A DNA stretch of 64,000 nucleotides. Source: Ovis canadensis (lineage: Eukaryota; Chordata; Mammalia; Artiodactyla; Bovidae). The position numbers were made by a program, and so were the translations under genes. Location of the stretch: the NCBI RefSeq assembly GCF_042477335.2, contig NC_091255.1:38170501-38234500 (forward strand), given 5' to 3'. This document shows, in pieces, positions 57,875-64,000 of the stretch; position 1 is the stretch's first letter, and every line of letters starts with the position of its first letter. The notes under the pieces were generated by a model. That model saw nothing but the letters and a program-made list of their open reading frames with translations. It was not told where the DNA came from and did no database searches.

Positions 57875-57880
57875 TTTATT
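57875..57880 (-). terminator. Candidate PIRT polyadenylation signal AATAAA
   Basis: This is the first canonical hexamer on the minus strand downstream of the PIRT stop codon. No strong GU-rich element is evident just past it, so it remains a candidate. Confidence 0.3.
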
Positions 57881-59926
57881 TGGCTGCAAGTAATGGACCC
57901 AAAATAGTGGCTTAAATGAGATATTATTTGTATTTCCTGTAAGACATGGTTCTAGGCAGTCCAGTCTCTTCCCCTGGACCACTGATTCATTCGGGAAGGT
58001 TCTTTTTCCATCTCTCAAGAGCAGGCTTGTGGGGAGGGAAGCAGGAGCTTCTGTTCTGTCTGCTCTGTCAGCATCTCAGAGTGGGGTCATCAGCTCCCAT
58101 GGGGTCCCCGAGGAACCAGGCGTGAAACCCACACAGTCCCATTTCTCCCAGATAGCACATTGCTGGGAAGGGTGTGTGGTGATGGGGTGGGTGGGGAGTG
58201 CATTTTAGAGGATTGAATTAATGGATGAGTCTGCAATTCCTGATGGAACAGAATGAAAACACAGCGGACACTGGCAGACAGGATACAATTTAACATCCCA
58301 TCAGTTTTTTTTTAGCACTTAGATTAAATGGACTTCTCCCAAACAGAACAGAAATGGGTGGGATAATACAATCCAGTAACCAGACGCACAGACACATCCA
58401 TGGCATGGAAGGAGGCATGGCGGGGATTTTTTTGCCAGAAACGTGGCATCTGACCAGGCACATGCATTCCTCAGACTTCTGTGTGGCAACGGTCTTTGGC
58501 AGAAGCCCCTCAGCCTGCCCCAGGTGTGCTTCTTGGTCCACAGTTATATGGAGAAGCCCAGCAGAGGAGGGAGGTGAACAATGAGAAACCAGCTTAAGGA
58601 GCAGGGAACGTGGGCGAGACTGTGGGAGCCTTCAAGGTCAGCCCAGACCTTGGATACCTTCTAGAGTCTTGTGGTCCTCAATCTGCCCTCCACCAAGGCA
58701 ACATGTGGTAGCAGCATCACCTGGCCCCCGTTCCACGGCAATGCTCAGATGACAAGCTTGTGCGGGGAGGAAATGAGACTTGGGACATGTGGATGACCAT
58801 CGAACCAGCCAGGGGTCCTCCCTGCTTGCTCCCAGGTGGGAAAGCACAGAGGACTCTGAGAGTGACAGGGTGGGGCTGTTACGGAACCTGCTTTCATGTC
58901 AGAAACCATCTGTAAGCCACATGGGGCACTGGAGCCACAGTGAGTGACATAGTGACTGACGACACCCCGTGATGGGCCCTGACTGCCTGTGTGCAGGGGC
59001 CAGGTGACCGTGCTGTTTGAATGAGAAACATGGTCATTCTGGCTGAAACTCCCCGAACTCTGGCTCCTTGGGTGGGCAGGGCAGGGCGTGTCCCCATGTC
59101 ACAGGTACCTGCCTCCACAGAATTTCCCATGATGCAGAGCGAACAAGGTGGTATCCTGACTCTGCATATGGAACCACGGCAATAAGGATGGAGACACCTG
59201 GAGGCCTGTTAGAGAGCGAGGTTGCCATAGTGATGCAGTCCCGGGCAGGGGCGGAGGTGGGGGCAGAAGGCTGAGGAGATACTCCCCTGGTGATCAGATG
59301 CTGTCCACTGGGCCACAGGCCTCTGGAAGCCTGGCTTCCTCACAGGTGCCCTCCTGGTCTGGCCACCTGTGTATGCTGCAGAAAGCCTCTGTTTGGGAGA
59401 GCACTTACCTCATGGGTGATTTCTGTGTGGTTAGCCCTGGGGAACCCCCACCCAGTCTCTGCCACAGACCCAGGAGGGCTTCGAGGAGAAGCTTCAGTAA
59501 GGCACTTGGGGAAGCAGGTGGCGGGGCGAGGAGCAGGCCAAGGGAGGGGCTCAGGTGACCATTCCAGATCAGGGAACTTGCTCCACGGTTTCCTAATCAT
59601 TCCTGCTCCCCTCCCCCAGCTCTGCACACACTGTTCCCGCCAAATGCTTTCCCTTCCTGCCTGTGCCAGTTCTCCTCTTTCCTCTGGTTCTGTTGGTTCT
59701 GTTGGCTGCACAGCCTCCAGCTAGACCAGACTGCTCCCCCGCCTCCTGCCGCCACGTTCCTGCCCCCACCCTCACAGCCCCAGAAAGGACTCAGCACCAG
59801 GTATCCGGCCGCCTGTTGGCCTGGCCATGTCTTTCTCTCCATGTGGAAGATGAATGCAGGGACCGGCTGTCTAGCTTGCTCCTTCTCAGGGCCTGGCCCC
59901 AAGCTGAGCCCTCGCTGAATGTCTGT

Positions 59927-59946
59927 GGGTGGGTGGGTGGGTAGGG
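59927..59946 (+). other. G-quadruplex motif
   Basis: GGGTGGGTGGGTGGG followed by TAGGGG. It lies in the probable PIRT 3' UTR on the non-template-sense opposite strand, so the mRNA would carry the C-rich complement. Confidence 0.75.
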
Positions 59947-60958
59947 GCTGGGAGAGCGGAAGTCGGGACTTTCTGAAGTAAAAGCCGTCTCTGGAAACCT
60001 CCAGACACTCAGCTGTGGAGTCGAATCTCTGGGTTGTGATTCTTGATGGGGATGAAGCAGAGCAAACGCTTACAGAAGCCCTTTGCACTGGCTCTCCATC
60101 CAGCTGTTCCAGAATCTGGGGTCGGGGGAGAAGGAAGTTAGGGCAACATGCGCTTGTTCTTGGCTAAGTGTCCAGTTCAGATGGAAGAGTAGTCACGGAG
60201 AAGGAGTTAGAAGGTCAAGGGGAGACTGTGATACCCCCTAGCACATGCCACCACCTCTGGTGTAAATACTGTATAACTGAAGGCTAAATTGCTTCTGCGA
60301 CTAACTCCCAGAGCCATTTCCAGGGGAGAATGTGCCTTCTTGGAAAGTGTTTCTTCCAAGTCAACCTTCACTTCTCGCTCTTTGGAATGTTTGGTACTTG
60401 TAACTTATATGATCTCTTGAAATGCAAGCTAGCAAGTCGCCCACAGAGAGAGCTGGGGTGGGTAAGCCCAATGATCAGGACTTCCCTCCTCTCTGCAAAG
60501 GGCCTCTGCTGGTCAGTCTGGGTTCTGGAAGGAAGCAAATGCAGAATCCAATTCAGGCACTCAGAAGTGTAAGCAGGAGGTTCTTCTCGGGGGGTAGTCC
60601 ATCTCAAGGAATTTCCCAACATGCATAGCGCTTGGCAGAGCACATTCATTAGATGAGCGGTGCCTGGACGCACAGGCTGAGGCGGCAGCCATGGAAGGTG
60701 ACGGCTGCGGCCAGGATCTGGGGGGAAGCGCAGGACACAGCAGAGACTAAATGAGGTCATCCGGTGGTGCCTCCCAGCCACACAGAGGGCGCAGCCCTGA
60801 GCTTGCTTTTTCCCATGGGGCCCAGAAGAGGGTTTGCCTGCATCAGTTTTATGGCAGACTCCACCACCCAAGGGACCAGAGATGTTGGACTCTGGCCATC
60901 ACACCTTCTCCTGGACAAGGTGTCGGGGTGGTGGGGTGGACAGAGGGCAAGGTTGCCA

Positions 60959-61408
<450 letters not shown>

Positions 61409-61557
61409 TTAGAAGCAAGGGCAAGGACTCTTCACACACCCTTCTGTTCTCAGCATCCGTCTCCAGCCCGGCTCTCAGTGCTGAAGTCAAAAGGAAAAGC
61501 AGATGAGATCTACGAAAATAAGAAGCTTTTTTTTTTTTTCCCATGTGAGAGATAAAT

Positions 61558-61766
61558 GGGCTTCCCTGGTGGCTCAGACAGTAAAGAATCTCTCTGCAAT
61601 GCAGGAGACCTGGATTCAATCCCTGGGTCGGGAAGATCCTCTGGAGAAGGAAATGGCAACCCACTCCAGTATTCCTGCCTGGAGAGTTCCATGGACAGAG
61701 GAGCCTGGAGGGCTACAGTCCGTGGGGTCGCAAAGACTCAGACCCGACTGAGTGACTATCACTTTA
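61558..61766 (+). mobile_element. Bov-tA SINE
   Basis: Sense full-length Bov-tA about 190 bp upstream of the PIRT start codon, in the inferred intron. It is preceded by a poly-T run at 61528-61540. Confidence 0.95.
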
Positions 61767-62640
61767 ACCAACTTCTTATTATTTAATCAGGGAACAATGA
61801 TGTCCCTTAAAAGAACAAACAAAAGCTATAATTTACGAAATGTCATCTCATTTTCAGACTCAATCGCTTTCCAGCTGTGTGATCTGGAGTGTGTTATGGC
61901 ATCCCTTCCAGTCCCCACTCCTGGGGCCTCACATTCTTCTTCTCCCTTTGTGTCTCCTGTTGGGGCACCACAGGCCCCTCTCAAATAGCATTTACTAATA
62001 TCCCTTTTTGTGAGCAGGATGGGAGAGATTTCAGTACACAACAGTAAATTTACTGGGAAGGTGAGCTGTGTTGGATGAGGACTGAAGGCCCTGAGGGGCT
62101 GGGCTGGGAGGATTCAGTGGAAGGAAGGCCTGGGGTGTGGGCCTCCCCTATCCATGAGTTTGCGTGTTGGCTCAGCCCCAAGGGGAGCAATTTGAGAAGG
62201 GAGATGGAGGTCCTTTCCCCTTGGAGGCCTCTTCTGGGTGTCAGGAGGCAGATGTAGTGCGTGGAGATGTATCAATGTCTGTTGCACAGAACTAGGGAAG
62301 GTCAGGCTTCAGGAGGAACACCGGCCTTGGGGCTCCAGAGCATGAGGAGGAGATAATGAACCCCACACCTGTCCATGCAGGACTCCAAACTTGAGCAAGA
62401 GAAGCTAGATGCTATCTTCCATTTACAGAAGACTGGAAAACGTGTAAGACGATCAGTGCCACATAGTGGTCACCTTCAGTTGGGGTGGTGACCGGAAGGG
62501 GGACTAGACGGAAACTTCTGGAGTGCCATCATGACCCAGCTCTCTCTCTGGCCATAGCCAGTTACATGGGCTGTTTACTGTGACATGACTACAATCATGT
62601 GCGTGTGATAAAGATCAGTAAAATGGCATGGACCTAGAGA
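61767..62640. other. No exon recognised; inferred PIRT intron
   Basis: Unclassified sequence upstream of PIRT's coding exon. No coding frame has family resemblance. Confidence 0.4.
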
Positions 62641-62815
62641 CGATCATACTAAGTGAGTAAGCCAGACAGAGAAAGAAAATGTCATGTTGTCTATATGTGG
62701 AATCTAAAAAAATGATAGAAATGAACTTAAATACAAAACAGACACTGACCCATAGACATAGAAAACAAACTTATGGTTACCAAAGGGAAAAGGGGGAGAG
62801 GGACAAATTTTAAAA
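62640..62815 (+). mobile_element. L1 3' fragment
   Basis: 'gtctatatgtggaatctaaa', 'aaaacaaacttatggttacc' and 'agggaaaagggggagaggg' match the bovine L1 3' region. Confidence 0.8.
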
Positions 62816-62990
62816 AAGATCAGTAAAATATTTCAATAAGGAAAATAAAAAAATATAACTAAATACCGTATGTCCCTTTTTTGGATTCTGACTAGAAGAG
62901 ACTAACCGGTACATTTTGGGATCATTTTAGGGAAATTTGGCTTTGGTTTAGATGTTAAATGCCACTGAGGATTTAAAATGTGTATTTGGG

Positions 62991-63096
62991 GGCTTCCCTG
63001 GCAGTCCAGTGGTTAGGACTTTCACTGCTGTGGGCCTGGGTTCGATCCCTGGTTGGGGAACTAAGATCCCACAAGCCCTGCAGTGTGTCTAAAAAA
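62991..63096 (+). mobile_element. CHR-type tRNA SINE, short
   Basis: 'gcttccctggcagtccagtg', 'gggttcgatccctggttggg' and 'actaagatcccacaagccct', then an A-rich tail. Confidence 0.82.
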
Positions 63097-63600
63097 AATT
63101 TTTGTATTCAGTATAATGATGATACTGTGGACACAGAAGAAAGCGTCTTAATGAGTATAGAGTTATATCTTGAAACCACATACAGGGATGAAATGTCTCA
63201 ATGGCATGATATACATGAAAACATGAACCTCCAGATCAGATATGACATAATGTTAAAGGTTATAGAGTCTTTTTATGGAAGATGGATGTATGGAAGTTGG
63301 CTATCTAACTATCTTACCTAAGTTGTTTATCCTACTATAAACATGTTTGCAAATGTCTGTAACAGATGAGACACTGAATATACAAATGGACAACAGCCAG
63401 ACATGTCTAAAGGCAGAACTCTGACCCATAACTTGCAGCAACCAGCCTGAGAAACCAGCCTGAGAAACCAGCCTGAGAAACCACCAGCCCAGGAAGCCAA
63501 CCCTCTCTCTGGAAGTCAGGCTTCAAGGAAGTCACACCACTATTCCTAGTAACTAGCCCCACAAGCCTAACAGACAACTACTTTTGACAAATACACCAAA
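63097..63600. other. Unclassified repeat-like sequence
   Basis: An open frame of 113 codons starts in the preceding SINE (62980-63321) and is not protein-like. Three exact 13-bp units (accagcctgagaa) occur at 63441-63479. Confidence 0.4.
63441..63479 (+). repeat. 13-bp tandem repeat, three perfect copies
   Basis: The unit is accagcctgagaa, followed by a partial fourth copy. Confidence 0.95.
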
Positions 63601-64000
63601 ACTATTCCATGGGGGAAAGGGAAGTCATTGCAACCAGCGGTGTTGGAATAACTGAATATTCATATGGAAAAAAGTGAAACTTGTCCCCCCTCAGAACATC
63701 AACAAAAAATGAATTTGCGATGGATCATGGGCAAAACCTGAACATAAAAGTGAAAACCGTAAAGCTCTTAGGAGAAAAAAGTAGGAGGATATCTTTGTGA
63801 CCTGGTAGTTGGCAAATTTCTTAGGACAGAGATGGCAATAACCAAGGAAGAGAAAAAAAACCCAATAAATTAGATTTCATCATAATTTAAAACTCCTGCT
63901 CATTGAAAGCTACCAGAAGAAAATGAATAGGCAAGCTATGGACTGGGAGAAAATTTTAGCAAAATATGTATTGTCAAAAGATTTGCATCTGGAATATGTA
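63600..64000 (+). mobile_element. L1 ORF2 remnant running off the window
   Basis: 'gttggaataactgaatattc', 'gggcaaaacctgaacataaa', 'aaaactcctgctcattgaaa' and 'atggactgggagaaaatttt' follow sense L1 ORF2 3' order. No open frame remains. Confidence 0.82.

Larger units (their letters stand above)
57851..60958 (-). other. PIRT: Probable PIRT 3' UTR / downstream region
   Basis: Reading left from the PIRT stop, I find no AATAAA or ATTAAA on the minus strand until AATAAA at 57875-57880, about 3.08 kb downstream. The intervening DNA carries no young SINE or BovB insertion, unlike most of the window, which fits a transcribed and constrained 3' UTR. It includes a G-rich run near 59927. The 3' end position is inferred only. 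Confidence 0.35.

Overview
The window is mammalian nuclear DNA from a ruminant, most likely a bovid such as cattle, sheep or goat. It is full of interspersed repeats that together occur only in ruminants: BovB (RTE-class LINE), Bov-tA and Bov-A2 SINEs, and CHR-type tRNA SINEs, over an older mammalian layer of L1, MIR, L2, MER5, MER20 and other hAT relics. There are no operons, Shine-Dalgarno sites, phage genes or CRISPR arrays. The only genes I can support are two small membrane-protein genes on the minus strand.

Genes. PIRT (phosphoinositide-interacting regulator of TRP channels) has its complete coding sequence at 60959-61366 (135 aa). TMEM238L, a 79-aa two-helix membrane protein, lies 11.6 kb to the left at 49146-49385. 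Both read right to left. This pair and order match my recollection of human 17p13.1-p12 (TMEM220 - TMEM238L - PIRT - SHISA6), which corresponds to cattle and goat chromosome 19 and sheep chromosome 11. The non-coding first exon and promoter of PIRT should lie beyond the right edge. I see no sign that the two genes form one pathway; they are syntenic neighbours.

Layout. 1-4.7 kb is a nest of insertions: a MER5-type fragment, L1 remnants, a Bov-tA SINE and two BovB pieces, one with a clear 13-nt target-site duplication. 4.7-10.6 kb is mostly old, weakly repetitive DNA with two Bov-tA copies and a 32-bp minisatellite. 10.7-13.1 kb is a 2.5-kb antisense BovB. 13-16.5 kb holds MIR, L1 and MER20 relics. 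16.5-17.2 kb is a BovB inside a MIR. 17-27.6 kb has many Bov-tA and Bov-A2 SINEs, a 28-bp perfect inverted repeat around a SINE/(CA)n unit, and a tRNA-Val-like relic. 27.9-31.3 kb is an essentially full-length but dead BovB inside a Bov-tA. 31.9-37.5 kb is antisense L1, interrupted by a 450-bp solo-LTR-like element with 4-bp target duplications. 38-47 kb is mixed and includes a mariner MITE hairpin and a TG-rich tract. 49 kb is TMEM238L. 52.8-56.9 kb is an antisense BovB with a second BovB inserted head to head. 57.4-61.4 kb is the PIRT terminal exon region. 62.6-64 kb is L1 and a CHR SINE.

I found no previously undescribed biological system. The observations most worth checking are the TMEM238L microprotein, the mariner hairpin with a miR-2284/2285-like arm, the fold-back inverted repeat near 20 kb, the solo LTR and the antiparallel BovB nest. 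Repeat family names come from recognising consensus sequence by eye; boundaries are accurate to a few bases only where target-site duplications are given.
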